Of a stretch of DNA of 64,000 bases, positions 35,164 to 44,400 are shown piece by piece. The notes under the pieces were generated by a model, which was given only the letters and a program-made list of their open reading frames with translations, had not been told where the DNA came from and ran no database searches. The stretch comes from Flavipsychrobacter sp. (GTDB lineage Bacteria > Bacteroidota > Bacteroidia > Chitinophagales > Chitinophagaceae), in NCBI GenBank assembly GCA_031292525.1, contig JARLGY010000050.1, positions 124,001 through 188,000 of the forward strand, written 5' to 3'. Every line of letters begins with the position of its first letter. Position 1 is the first letter of the stretch. The translations under genes were made by a program, and so were the position numbers.

Positions 35164-35553
35164 ATGCAAACCCCCAATAATGCAACAACGACCGATACCG
35201 GTACTCCAGAACTGGTACCTTATATGAACACATTAACTTCATGTGTAAATAAAGTAGTTAAGGATGGCTATACAGATAGTTTTAAAATTGAAAATAAAAA
35301 GCTGTTCTCTGCTGCAAAGGAAAATTCTTACGAACCTGACCAAGTAAAAATTGTAAATTTTTATCGGTTCGAAGGTCAATCAGACCCTGGCGATAATGCT
35401 ATTATGTACGTAATAGAAACTACAGATGGAGCGAAGGGAACACTAATAGATGCTTATGGCGCATATGCTGACGAGGGTGTAAATAAGTTTATGGACGAAG
35501 TAGAAGAGATAAACAAAAAGACAAAAAAAGGTGAGACTGCGAATACCCTGTAG
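35164..35553 (+). CDS. Small conserved protein often mislabelled phosphoribosylpyrophosphate synthetase
   Basis: A 129-aa soluble acidic protein. Residues about 57-100 (IVNFYRFEGQSDPGDNAIMY, then VIETTDGAKGTLIDAYGAYA) match a short Bacteroidota family that databases often call phosphoribosylpyrophosphate synthetase although it lacks PRPP-synthetase motifs. There is no signal peptide. The N-terminal Thr-rich dozen residues may be disordered. Function is unknown; such genes often sit among stress-response genes, as here beside DUF2383. Confidence 0.7.
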   Translation: MQTPNNATTTDTGTPELVPYMNTLTSCVNKVVKDGYTDSFKIENKKLFSAAKENSYEPDQVKIVNFYRFEGQSDPGDNAIMYVIETTDGAKGTLIDAYGAYADEGVNKFMDEVEEINKKTKKGETANTL

Positions 35554-35909
35554 TTTAGTACAGTTAACGTAATTAAATGCCCTTGTATCTTTATTGATCT
35601 GGGGCATTTCTATGTTTAGAAACTCCAAGTCCGAATGCAATGGGTTTTGGTATTAAAGCATGCTCAATGACAGGTTAACCCAGAGCATTTGACTGGTAAA
35701 TAAGGGGATGCGAAGTAGCAGTGAACACAAAATGCGGAGAAGGACCTTTTACTTTACCTCTGTCTGTAGTGAGTTGGGTGTCGTGCATAATTTCTACTTG
35801 GTGTCGCTCTTTACAAAGAAAAAGAGTGATGGTAAGTAGCAATAACTAACTATAGCAATACAAATCACAATCAGAATTTAATTATGAGATTTCAGATCAG
35901 TATATAAAG
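35554..35909. other. Intergenic region without a recognisable gene
   Basis: About 356 nt between the small protein and a terminator. I find no conserved coding frame, tRNA or repeat. The content is AT-rich with scattered stops in all frames. Confidence 0.5.
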
Positions 35910-35945
35910 AAAAGTCCCTGGTTGAGTATTCAACCAGGGACTTTT
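35910..35945. terminator. Strong bidirectional hairpin terminator
   Basis: AAAAGTCCCTGGTTGA and TCAACCAGGGACTTTT form a perfect 16-bp stem around GTAT, with T-runs on both strands. It lies 45 nt past the stop of the minus-strand DUF4382 gene, which it most likely ends. Confidence 0.88.
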
Positions 35946-35989
35946 ACTAACCAATTATCAATCTATTTTCGTTGGATTCACGACGTGGA

Positions 35990-36730
35990 TTATGGTATCA
36001 ATGTAATTGTGCCCAGGTTTGTCTCTACTCCATATGTTACCTGGACATTAGATTGGAAATATGCCTGGAACCCAGGGATACCCGGGTTGACCCATATTTG
36101 ATAAGTTGCGGTCGTCAATCCATTGAACACGAAGAAACCATCAATAGCATCTGGTATTGCCGATGCAGTATCTGTTCCGTTAATTGCATATACAGTTGCC
36201 ATAGCATTTAAAGGGAGCACATAGCCCTTTATCTTACCAATGGTGGTGCTACAGTATGCTCTCATTACTGGTTTCATTTTATATGCGCCATTACCTGTTT
36301 GTAGAATGGATTTACCAGCATCAAAATCTATCCAGACGTCATATGATCCATTTGCTGCAAAAGTCTGGTTGATATTCAACTTCACACCACTTTCCTGTGC
36401 TGATGGTGTTGATAGAGGATAACTCACTCCGCTAACAACCACAGAATTGTTAGTTCCTAAAATCAATCTTATTTGGTTTATTGTACCAACAGGTAAGCTT
36501 GCTCTTAACAAGAGTGTATCGAGGTTATTTCTGAATTTCAAAATGTCATAAACACCCGGTCTTATTGGTGTCAGTATGATCTCACTGCTTCCTGACATGG
36601 TCACTCCAATTTGTTGTACGTCAAGATAAACATGATCATAATTTGCCGGATCGTCCGCAAGGTGCATGCTCACCTGGGCAGTATTGCCAGAATTACTATC
36701 GCTTTTTTTGCATGAGTAAGTGGTGATCAT
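35990..36730 (-). CDS. DUF4382 lipoprotein with apparently frame-shifted signal peptide
   Basis: A DUF4382 domain opens at VSMHLADDPANYDHVYLDVQ and includes IILTPIRPGVYDILKFRN and PVGTINQIRLILG. A beta-sandwich tail (KGYVLPLNAMATVYAI; FFVFNGLTTATYQIWV) resembles a carboxypeptidase-regulatory-like fold. The longest frame begins only six residues before the lipidation-site Cys (TTYSCKKSDS). A proper signal start, MKKKIVIAGLVML, is found at 36771 but is out of frame by one base and ends at a stop. One missing base near 36731 would restore a normal lipoprotein. The protein may therefore be non-exported, or the base is a sequencing error. Secreted calcium- or glycan-related roles for the family are not established. 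Confidence 0.75.
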   Translation of the reverse strand: MITTYSCKKSDSNSGNTAQVSMHLADDPANYDHVYLDVQQIGVTMSGSSEIILTPIRPGVYDILKFRNNLDTLLLRASLPVGTINQIRLILGTNNSVVVSGVSYPLSTPSAQESGVKLNINQTFAANGSYDVWIDFDAGKSILQTGNGAYKMKPVMRAYCSTTIGKIKGYVLPLNAMATVYAINGTDTASAIPDAIDGFFVFNGLTTATYQIWVNPGIPGFQAYFQSNVQVTYGVETNLGTITLIP

Positions 36731-36831
36731 TCCAACATCACCAATCCCGCTATAACTATTTTCTTTTTCATAAAAAACAATCCTAAATAATCATGCCTTA
36801 AAATCATTAGATAGTCTAAAAAATGATAAAA

Positions 36832-36868
36832 TTTAAAAGGTGCCGGCAACATGCCGGCACCTTTTAAA
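36832..36868. terminator. Strong hairpin terminator after the globin-like lipoprotein gene
   Basis: AAAAGGTGCCGGCA and TGCCGGCACCTTTT form a perfect 14-bp stem with a 3-nt loop, extended by three A-T pairs. It lies just past the stop of the minus-strand gene at 36891. Confidence 0.88.
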
Positions 36869-36890
36869 TAGAAGTGATTGTGAGCTAACG

Positions 36891-37445
36891 TTATTGCTGC
36901 ACTACCTGGGTCCTCAAAGTTTCAACAATGGCGCCAAGTCGGGCAGTTAAATAAGCGGGTACTGCATTTTTATTGGCACCAGCTACCAGGTCAGCTTCAA
37001 AAGCATTAAAATCGCTATTGTCAGCTTTACCGTTCATGCGTGAATTTTGAGCCGGATCGTGAGCGGCAACCATATTTTTCCCGCCATAAGTATAATCTTT
37101 TGCACCGGTAGCTACAGCTACAAAGTCTGTAAGGTTCTTGCTCAATGCGGTGAAACCGGTAAGATTACCTGCCGTAACTTCAGTAAGCAGAGTTGTAAAG
37201 TGACCATTGATAGCAGTATCGCCGGCAATGATGAAAATAGTGCTATCTATAACGGAGCGTATAGCAAGGCGACCTTTTTCAATTGTTGCACCTGATGTGC
37301 TTGGGTCGGCTACCATTGTTGTTCCTCCAAGGGAATCGTACAAAGTCATGGTGCTTGAGCTGGAAGATTTTTTGCAAGAGCTTGAGGCTAACATCGTCAC
37401 TCCACACACTGCAGCAACAGAAAACATGATGATCGCTTTTTTCAT
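36891..37445 (-). CDS. Lipoprotein with group 1 truncated haemoglobin-like domain
   Basis: The 184-aa protein starts with a lipoprotein signal (MKKAIIMFSVAAVCGVTMLA, then SSSC, Cys24) and a Ser-rich linker. From residue 34 it follows the truncated-globin pattern: TLYDSLGG at helix A/B, FTALSKNLTDFVAVATG, YTYGGKNMVAAH with His129 at the expected proximal (F8) position, and SDFNAFEADLVAGANKNAVP in the G/H region. If correct, it is a haem protein at the outer membrane or periplasm, perhaps binding O2, NO or peroxide. Its length after the signal is long for the family because of an insertion after helix B. Not certain without a profile search. Confidence 0.7.
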   Translation of the reverse strand: MKKAIIMFSVAAVCGVTMLASSSCKKSSSSSTMTLYDSLGGTTMVADPSTSGATIEKGRLAIRSVIDSTIFIIAGDTAINGHFTTLLTEVTAGNLTGFTALSKNLTDFVAVATGAKDYTYGGKNMVAAHDPAQNSRMNGKADNSDFNAFEADLVAGANKNAVPAYLTARLGAIVETLRTQVVQQ

Positions 37446-37500
37446 TTTTTTTGATTTTAATTGTTAGAAAAAATTATTGATAAGTCTGGTAAGTAATTAA

Positions 37501-37932
37501 TTATAGTGTGTGGCGAAAAAAGCTATACACTTTATATGTTATTGAAGTAGCCGCCACAGGACAACCGCTTTGCAGTTCTTTTTCGCTAGGTATATACCTA
37601 GTAGCATTTTTGTAGTTAAATGCAGATTTAAAGTGGTCAGTAACGTAATAGCCATCAGTCATTATGGCGTGGTAGGTAAATACTATGTTATCCATAGCAG
37701 GATTGCAAACCACGTGGCTAATCCCTTTTTGTTGGTACATCCAGGTAGTGATCTGTTGAGCCTCTATTTCTGTAATAGGCTGTTTTATGTCAATGCGCGC
37801 CATTACGATCGTATTCATGTCTGGTGCCTTAGGTCTTGTTACAATGTAGATATGTATACACAGCACAAGTGCTAGAAGCAAAACGGTTATGCCAGTAAAT
37901 TTTAGAACTTTTTTAAGCGTTACTTGTTTCAT
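37501..37932 (-). CDS. Membrane-anchored small protein, possible HMA-like fold
   Basis: A 143-aa protein with one N-terminal span (FTGITVLLLALVLCIHIYIV) and an exported domain. The order ITTWMYQQKGISHVVCNPAM, then NIVFTYHAIMTDGYYVTDHF, recalls the beta-alpha-beta of heavy-metal-associated domains, but the CxxC loop is absent. Cys119 near the C-terminus and Cys at VVCNP are conserved-looking. I do not recognise a family. It is 55 bp upstream of the globin-like lipoprotein on the same strand, so they may share a transcript. Confidence 0.5.
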   Translation of the reverse strand: MKQVTLKKVLKFTGITVLLLALVLCIHIYIVTRPKAPDMNTIVMARIDIKQPITEIEAQQITTWMYQQKGISHVVCNPAMDNIVFTYHAIMTDGYYVTDHFKSAFNYKNATRYIPSEKELQSGCPVAATSITYKVYSFFRHTL

Positions 37933-38191
37933 TTTATGTGTATTTTATGATGATAATTTGGAGGGTTATGCAAGCCTTCCTGCACATTTACGAAAGAATT
38001 ACTGTCATGGATTTGTAAGAAGGAAATAAAAAATGAAAACCATTTTATTTTTCATTTCACTTATCTCATTCACGTAAAAAATAGAGTAACGATACAAACA
38101 ACTTATTTTATACTCTTGAAGAAGTCGCAATTAACTAGTCCTATTACAAAGGATATTTTAACAAAGCAGATGAGAAAAAATGTGTCATTTT

Positions 38192-38224
38192 TTTGACTTG
38201 CTAATATTCTTATGATTAAATTTG
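38192..38224 (+). promoter_or_regulatory. Bacteroidota-type promoter for the efflux operon
   Basis: TTTG (38192-38195) and TAAATTTG (38217-38224) are separated by 21 nt, matching the Bacteroides sigma consensus TTTG-N19-23-TAnnTTTG. Transcription would begin near 38231, so the first gene may use the Met at 38255 rather than 38231. Confidence 0.5.
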
Positions 38225-38230
38225 CCACAC

Positions 38231-38608
38231 ATGCAAAAAAACGCAAACAGATATATGCCACTTATAAAAGGTTCATGGCTTGTCCTGACCATTTTTGTGG
38301 TAATGCTTTGCGGACCTATAAAAAGGTTAATTGAGTTGCGGATAGATGGTTCCACAAATTCCTCTTCAGCATTAACTATCGAGAAGAAATTGCATACGGG
38401 GTATAGGGAGCGAAAAGAAGTATCCCCTCTTGTACATTACAATATTGCCCAACCATCACCGGAAACTGCGCTTTCTGTTTTTATTATAGCCTCCATTTTT
38501 TCATTGCTGTTGCTGATGCAACGTAGCAACATAGTAGGCTTGCAAATACCCGTTGCCCAACCTTCGGGAATTCCTTTATATCTGCACATTAGGAAATTAC
38601 AGGTATGA
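38231..38608 (+). CDS. Small two-span membrane protein at head of efflux operon
   Basis: A 125-aa protein; the Met at 38255 is an alternative start if the promoter at 38192-38224 is used. Two hydrophobic spans (GSWLVLTIFVVMLCG and ALSVFIIASIFSLLLLM) flank a charged, Ser-rich loop of about 45 residues. I do not recognise a family. It is the first gene before a TolC-adaptor-RND set, with a 101-bp gap. It could be an accessory subunit or an unrelated gene. Confidence 0.5.
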   Translation: MQKNANRYMPLIKGSWLVLTIFVVMLCGPIKRLIELRIDGSTNSSSALTIEKKLHTGYRERKEVSPLVHYNIAQPSPETALSVFIIASIFSLLLLMQRSNIVGLQIPVAQPSGIPLYLHIRKLQV

Positions 38609-38709
38609 TTTTTATTATTGTTTACCGTCAGGTAACAATATCGTGAATTGGTATATGCAAAAATAGCCAATTAGACATCTACATTCCGTAAGCTTACATA
38701 CGCACATAC

Positions 38710-40164
38710 ATGCTACGTCCAAAACCGTTAACAGGAAGTAATAACTCTTTGTTTGCCAACTGGGTTATGAAAAACCCTTTTCTGGCTGTTACCGACACCG
38801 GTACTCGGTTTATATCCCGGCAAGGAAGGTTATTTTTTGTTTTTTTTCTGCTCTTATCTATAAGTATATCTCCTGTACATGCGCAGGAAGATCCACAGGT
38901 GGCTTCCATGACATTGGATGAATGTATCGACTATGCCCTGGTGCATCAGCCCTATATTAACCAGTCGCTGATAGGTATATCGATAGCTAAGACAACCAAC
39001 GCCATTAATTTGGCGGGATGGCTGCCACAAGTTAGCGCATCGGCTAATGCAATCCATTATTTTCAATTGCCTACCAGTCTTATTGCCGACTCTAGTGGGG
39101 TAAGAGGTGCCCCAATCCCTACTCATACAGGCGTAACAAATACGGTGATCCCGGAGTTGTCTGCTACCGAAACACTCTTTAATCCTCAGCTTTTATATGC
39201 GGCAAAGGCTGCAAACCTTTATGTGAAGGAAGCCCGCCAGGTAACCGATAGTGCTAAGATATTCACCGTTGCCACAGTATGTAAATCGTTTTATAACCTG
39301 CTGCTTACCCTGGCACAAATTAATGTGTTGAAAGAAGATACTGCGCGACTTGACCGTAATGTATTAGATACACACAACCAGTTTATCGGCGGCATTGTAG
39401 ATGAAACTGATTATGATGAAGCTGTTATAACATTGAATACCTCTAAAGCGCAATTGAAGCAGCAAATAGAAAATATAGCTCCTCAATACGCAATTTTAAA
39501 ACAAGCTATGGGCTACCCGCCTAAAAAACAATTTAATGTAGTAGTGGATACGGCGCAGATGATGCAGGATATAGCATTTGATACTACACAGGAAATGGAA
39601 TTTGACCACCGTATAGAATATCAACAGCTGCAGACTGCAAAAAAATTGCAGCACGAGCTTACTGGTTACTATGGGCTTTCCTTCCTGCCTACAGTATCTG
39701 CGTTTTATAATTATTTTTATGAGTACGAAAGCAATACCTCATCGGGATTATTCTCAACTGCTTATCCCTATTCTTATATTGGCTTATCTGTGAATATTCC
39801 ATTATTCACCGGTTTCTCAAGAATTGAGAACATACACAAAGCTCGCCTGCAGGAACGGCTATTGGATTGGAGCCAGGTGAGCCTGAAGGCGCAGATATAT
39901 ACAGAATACACTACTGCTTTGGCTAATTATAAAAGTAATTTATACTCCCTGCAGTTGCTTGAGGATAATGAGAAGCGCGCCAGGAATGTGTATCGCATAG
40001 TGTCACTTCAATATAAACAAGGTATTGTAGCTTACCTGAATATGATAGTTGCAGAATCTAACCTCATAAGTGCAGAGGTAGGCTATACAAATGCTCTATA
40101 TCAATTATTATCCAGCAAGATAGACCTGGAAAAAGCAATGGGAGATATTCCTTACAATCATTAA
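38710..40164 (+). CDS. TolC family outer-membrane efflux protein
   Basis: Outer-membrane channel of the tripartite pump encoded by the next genes, 484 aa. An internal signal peptide (LFFVFFLLLSISISPVHAQ) follows an unusually long, polar N-terminal leader of about 40 residues, so the true start may be the Met at 38767. The OEP repeats are visible: MTLDECIDYALVHQPYINQS near 66 opens the first, and YKQGIVAYLNMIVAESNLI near 437 lies in the second. The gap to the adaptor gene is 9 bp. Confidence 0.88.
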   Translation: MLRPKPLTGSNNSLFANWVMKNPFLAVTDTGTRFISRQGRLFFVFFLLLSISISPVHAQEDPQVASMTLDECIDYALVHQPYINQSLIGISIAKTTNAINLAGWLPQVSASANAIHYFQLPTSLIADSSGVRGAPIPTHTGVTNTVIPELSATETLFNPQLLYAAKAANLYVKEARQVTDSAKIFTVATVCKSFYNLLLTLAQINVLKEDTARLDRNVLDTHNQFIGGIVDETDYDEAVITLNTSKAQLKQQIENIAPQYAILKQAMGYPPKKQFNVVVDTAQMMQDIAFDTTQEMEFDHRIEYQQLQTAKKLQHELTGYYGLSFLPTVSAFYNYFYEYESNTSSGLFSTAYPYSYIGLSVNIPLFTGFSRIENIHKARLQERLLDWSQVSLKAQIYTEYTTALANYKSNLYSLQLLEDNEKRARNVYRIVSLQYKQGIVAYLNMIVAESNLISAEVGYTNALYQLLSSKIDLEKAMGDIPYNH

Positions 40165-40173
40165 TGAATAAAA

Positions 40174-41427
40174 ATGAAAGACTTTATGAATAAAGTAGTC
40201 TTATGCATGGTGTCGGTAAGTTGCCTGCTTATTTTTTCTTGCAATAAAAAGCAGCCGCCACCCACCCCACCCACGCCTGTAAACCTGGACACTGTAACTG
40301 CAGAGCCTGTAGTTTATTATGACAGATACCCATCAACCACGCAAGCGCTGAGCCAGGTAAACCTATTGGCACAAGTACAGGGTTATCTGACCGGAATATT
40401 CTTTAAGGAAGGCACTCATGTAAAAAAGGGGCAGAAGCTATATGACATTGACAGCCGTATATACCAGGATAATTATGACCAGGCTGTAGCTAATCTTAAA
40501 GTAGCGCAGGGCACATTAACCCAGTCTAAGCAGGATGCTGACCGTTATACTTTTCTGAATGAACAGAAAGCGGTAGCAAAGCAACTATATGACCACGCCA
40601 TCATTACATTCCAAAATGCACAGAACTCAGCCAAAGCAGCTGAGCAGACTGTAAAGACTGCTAAAACAAACCTGAACTATTCAGTTATTGTTGCACCTTT
40701 TGACGGCACCATAGGATTTAGCCAGGTGAAATTGGGCGACCTGATGACAGTGGGTCAAACTATATTGAACACGGTTTCTACAGACAACCCTATGGCGGTA
40801 GATTTCCTGATCAACGAAAAGCAGTTACCATATTTTGAAGACCTGCAAAATGGCAAGTACCAAACATTCGACTCGTTGTTCACCCTTGTGCTCCCCAATG
40901 GTGCACCATATCCGCATACGGGTAAGATATCTGTAATAGACCGTGCTGTGAATGCGCAAACAGGGGCTATAAGGGTAAGGCTTGTATTTGATAACCCTGA
41001 CTTTTATCTGCGTGCAGGTATGAGCTGTGTAGTGCGTGTACGCAACATAGATAACACACCACAAATACTAATACCTAATAAAGCAGTTATTGAACAAATG
41101 GGTGAATTTTTTGTATTTGTAGCAAAGGATACGGTTATAAACAACACCAGCGATACCAGCAGTAAAAAGCATGATGCCGCAAACGGTGAAGATAAGAGCC
41201 ATGAGCATCGTGGATTGTTTGCCATTCAACGCAAGGTGGTGCCGGGTGCAACAATAGGAGCCAACGTGATCATAAAAAGCGGAATAGTTGCCGGGGATAA
41301 AATAGTTGTGGATGGTGTGCAGTCGCTGCACGATGGCTCGGCTATTACCACCAGCAACAAAACTGCGGCAGACCAGGCAGGTAAAGGGAAGGGACAGCAG
41401 ACCAGTGGAAGCCCTGATAAAAAATGA
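40174..41427 (+). CDS. RND efflux periplasmic adaptor (membrane fusion protein)
   Basis: A lipoprotein adaptor of 417 aa. Signal with lipobox IFSC (Cys23), then a Pro-rich linker. The biotinyl-lipoyl halves lie at ALSQVNLLAQVQGYLTG and NYSVIVAPFDGTIGFSQV, separated by a helical hairpin. The beta-barrel domain follows (GAIRVRLVFDNPDFYLRAGM). A hydrophilic insert around 330-345 (SSKKHDAANGEDKSHEHRG) with three His and many charges is unusual and may bind metal or be flexible. It bridges TolC and the two RND pumps encoded downstream (53-bp gap). Confidence 0.92.
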   Translation: MKDFMNKVVLCMVSVSCLLIFSCNKKQPPPTPPTPVNLDTVTAEPVVYYDRYPSTTQALSQVNLLAQVQGYLTGIFFKEGTHVKKGQKLYDIDSRIYQDNYDQAVANLKVAQGTLTQSKQDADRYTFLNEQKAVAKQLYDHAIITFQNAQNSAKAAEQTVKTAKTNLNYSVIVAPFDGTIGFSQVKLGDLMTVGQTILNTVSTDNPMAVDFLINEKQLPYFEDLQNGKYQTFDSLFTLVLPNGAPYPHTGKISVIDRAVNAQTGAIRVRLVFDNPDFYLRAGMSCVVRVRNIDNTPQILIPNKAVIEQMGEFFVFVAKDTVINNTSDTSSKKHDAANGEDKSHEHRGLFAIQRKVVPGATIGANVIIKSGIVAGDKIVVDGVQSLHDGSAITTSNKTAADQAGKGKGQQTSGSPDKK

Positions 41428-41480
41428 CGGCTGCCCTAAACGTAAAATGATAAATTCTTTTGTACAGATGATGAACAACC

Positions 41481-44400
41481 ATGATCGCTAATACTTTTAT
41501 TAAAAGGCCGGTTACAGCTATTGTTATATCTATTGTATTGGTGCTCACCGGTACAATATGCATACTGAACCTGCCCATAGACCAATACCCGGACATTACA
41601 CCACCGGTGGTGCAGGTGAACGGTCAGTTTACTGGCGCTGATGCACAAACCGTGGAGCAGACCGTGGCTACTCCTATAGAACAGCAGGTGAATGGTACAC
41701 CAGGCATGGAATACATGCAGAGCAACAATACCAATAATGGCCTGATGCAAATGAACGTAACCTTTAAAATAGGCACGGACATAGATATAGCCACGCTGGA
41801 TGTACAAAACCGTGTAAGCATAGCTTCGCCATTATTGCCTGCGGTGGTGAGTCGATTGGGGCTTACGGTCCGCGCAGTGAACCCCAGTATGTTGATGATG
41901 GTAGCCATATATGCCCCTAAAGGCACGCACGACATTACCTTCCTGGATAACTATACCAATATATTCGTGCAGGATGCATTGTTGCGCGTACCAGGCGTAG
42001 GCAGTATCAATAGGTTTACAGATGACTTTAGTATGCGCATCTGGATGAACCCAGAGAAAATGGCTGCTTATGGCCTAACCCCGGCTGACGTGATAACCGC
42101 GTTGAATGCCCAAAACGTGCAGGTTGCCGCGGGTTCTGCAGGTGTGCCTCCACAGCAGAAAACCCAAACTTACGAGCTAGGTATATTGGTGAACGGACGC
42201 CTCAGTAAGGTGGCCGATTTTGAAAAGGTGGTGGTGAAAACATTGCCTGCAACTGGAGACCTTGTTTATCTTAAAGATGTAGCACGTGTGGAACTTGGTA
42301 AGTTCACGTTTTCCAGCAATTCTTTTGTAGATGGTAAACGGGCATCTTATCTGCAAATATACCAGGCGCCCGGTAGTAATGCATTAGAGACAGCAAATGG
42401 GGTGTATGCGGCACTAGCCAATTTGAAAAGGTCATTTCCTGCCGATGTTAATTACAGTGTACCGTTTGAGTCTGTTACTGTAGTAAAGGTATCTATGAGC
42501 GATGTGGTACATACCTTATTGCTCACATTGTTGTTGGTGGCTATTGTGGTTTATCTATTCCTTCAAAACTTCAGGTCCACATTGATACCTGTATTAGCTA
42601 TACCGGTTTCTATATTGGGTACATTTATCTTCTTTATACCGCTGGGCTTTACAATTAACACACTTACTATGTTTGGTTTTGTACTGGCCATAGGTATAGT
42701 GGTAGATGATGCCATAATAGTGGTAGAGGCAGTGCAGCATTATATAGATGAGCAAGGTATGAGTGCCAAGGAGGCAACGTACCACGCCATGAAAGATATA
42801 TCTGCACCTGTAATTGCTATCGCGCTTATCCTGGCCGCGGTGTTTGTTCCGGTAGGTTTTATACCGGGCATTGTAGGCCGCCTCTATCAGCAATTCGCTA
42901 TCACCATCGCCATTTCAGTAATATTATCAGCTTTCATTGCCTTGTCACTTACCCCAGCGCTTTGTTCGTTATTGCTAAAGCCTACGCCTAAAGGTGATGA
43001 CAAAAAGCTAAACTGGGCGGACAGGCAGTTTGGGCGTTTCAACCGATGGTTTGATAAAATAACAGAGCGCTATTCAGAAGGCGTAAGGAAAAGCATCAAA
43101 GCCTCGCGACTTGTAATTGTTTTGCTTGTTTGTATTTGTGTTGCTACAGCTTTGTTATTTAAAAATAAACCAACAGGGTTTATTCCATCTGAAGATGATG
43201 GAAATCTTTATGTTACTTTCCAGCTGCCTCCCGCTTCATCTACAGCAGCGTCAGTTGCAGTAATGACTAGGCTCATGCAGGTGGTGGCCTCAACACCAGG
43301 TGTGGCGCACTATGCGGCACTGTCTGGTCTTAATGTCATCACCAACGCAACTAACTCAAACTGCGGTACCATTTATTGTCAACTCAGCCCTTGGGATGAA
43401 CGAGGGAAGACAAGTGAGCAGGTGCCCGGTATAATAGGAGTATTGCAAAAGCGTATTGCAGAAGCAGGTATTAAAGATGCCAGTGTGCAGGTTATACAAC
43501 CATCACCAATACCTGGTGTAGGCTCTACGGTAGGGTTCAGTTTCCAAATAGAACAACGCAATACCAATGACGACCTGCATGCGTTTGAAAAAGTGGTGAA
43601 CAACTTTGTGACTGAGGCGAATAAGAATCCGGCCATTACTAAAGCATTCACATACTACACGGCCCATACCCCTAATATGAAGCTTACTGTAGATAGGGAC
43701 AAATGTGAGAAGCTGGGTGTAAACATTGCCGATGTATTCACCACCATACAGGCATACATGGGAAGCTTGTATATTAATGACTTTACTACTTATAACAGAA
43801 CTTTCCACGTGGTGATACAGGCTGATACATTGTACCGTGCCCTGGTAAGCGATATGAATAAATATTATGTGCGCAACCAGGCTGGCGAAATGTTGCCCTT
43901 GGGTACATTGATCAGCTATGTGCCTGTTGAGACCGCTCCTTTGATATCGCACTTTAATATCTTCCGCTCGGCAGAGGTGGATGGAGCTTCGGGCGACGGA
44001 TACAGCAGTACCCAAACTTTGGATGAACTAAAAAAGATCGCTGATAAAACTTTGCCACAAGGATATGAATACGAATACTCGGGCTTAAGCTATGAGGAAA
44101 TAAAAGCAGGTTCTACCACCGTCTATATATTTATCTTCTCGCTCACCTTTGTGTTTCTATTCCTTGCCGCACTTTACGAAAGTTGGTCGGTGCCTTTCTC
44201 CGTTTTGCTGGCTGTACCTATTGGGGCCTTTGGTGCTATCCTTATGCTGGTGTTCCTGCCACATATCTCCAACAACGTTTACGCGCAGATCGGGCTCATT
44301 ACATTAATAGGACTGGCAGCCAAGAACGCCATCCTTATTGTGGAGTTCGCTAAGGTGCGTGTGGACCGTGGTGAAGATCTGCTGGGCTCTACCATAGAGG

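Noticed and set aside
38022-38060. A-rich/T-rich inverted stretch upstream of the efflux operon
   Set aside because: The pairing is imperfect and made of homopolymer-like AT sequence, so it has no weight as a terminator or operator.
38222-38230. TTG start for the small protein before the efflux operon
   Set aside because: It falls inside the inferred -7 promoter element; ATG codons at 38231 or 38255 are more plausible.
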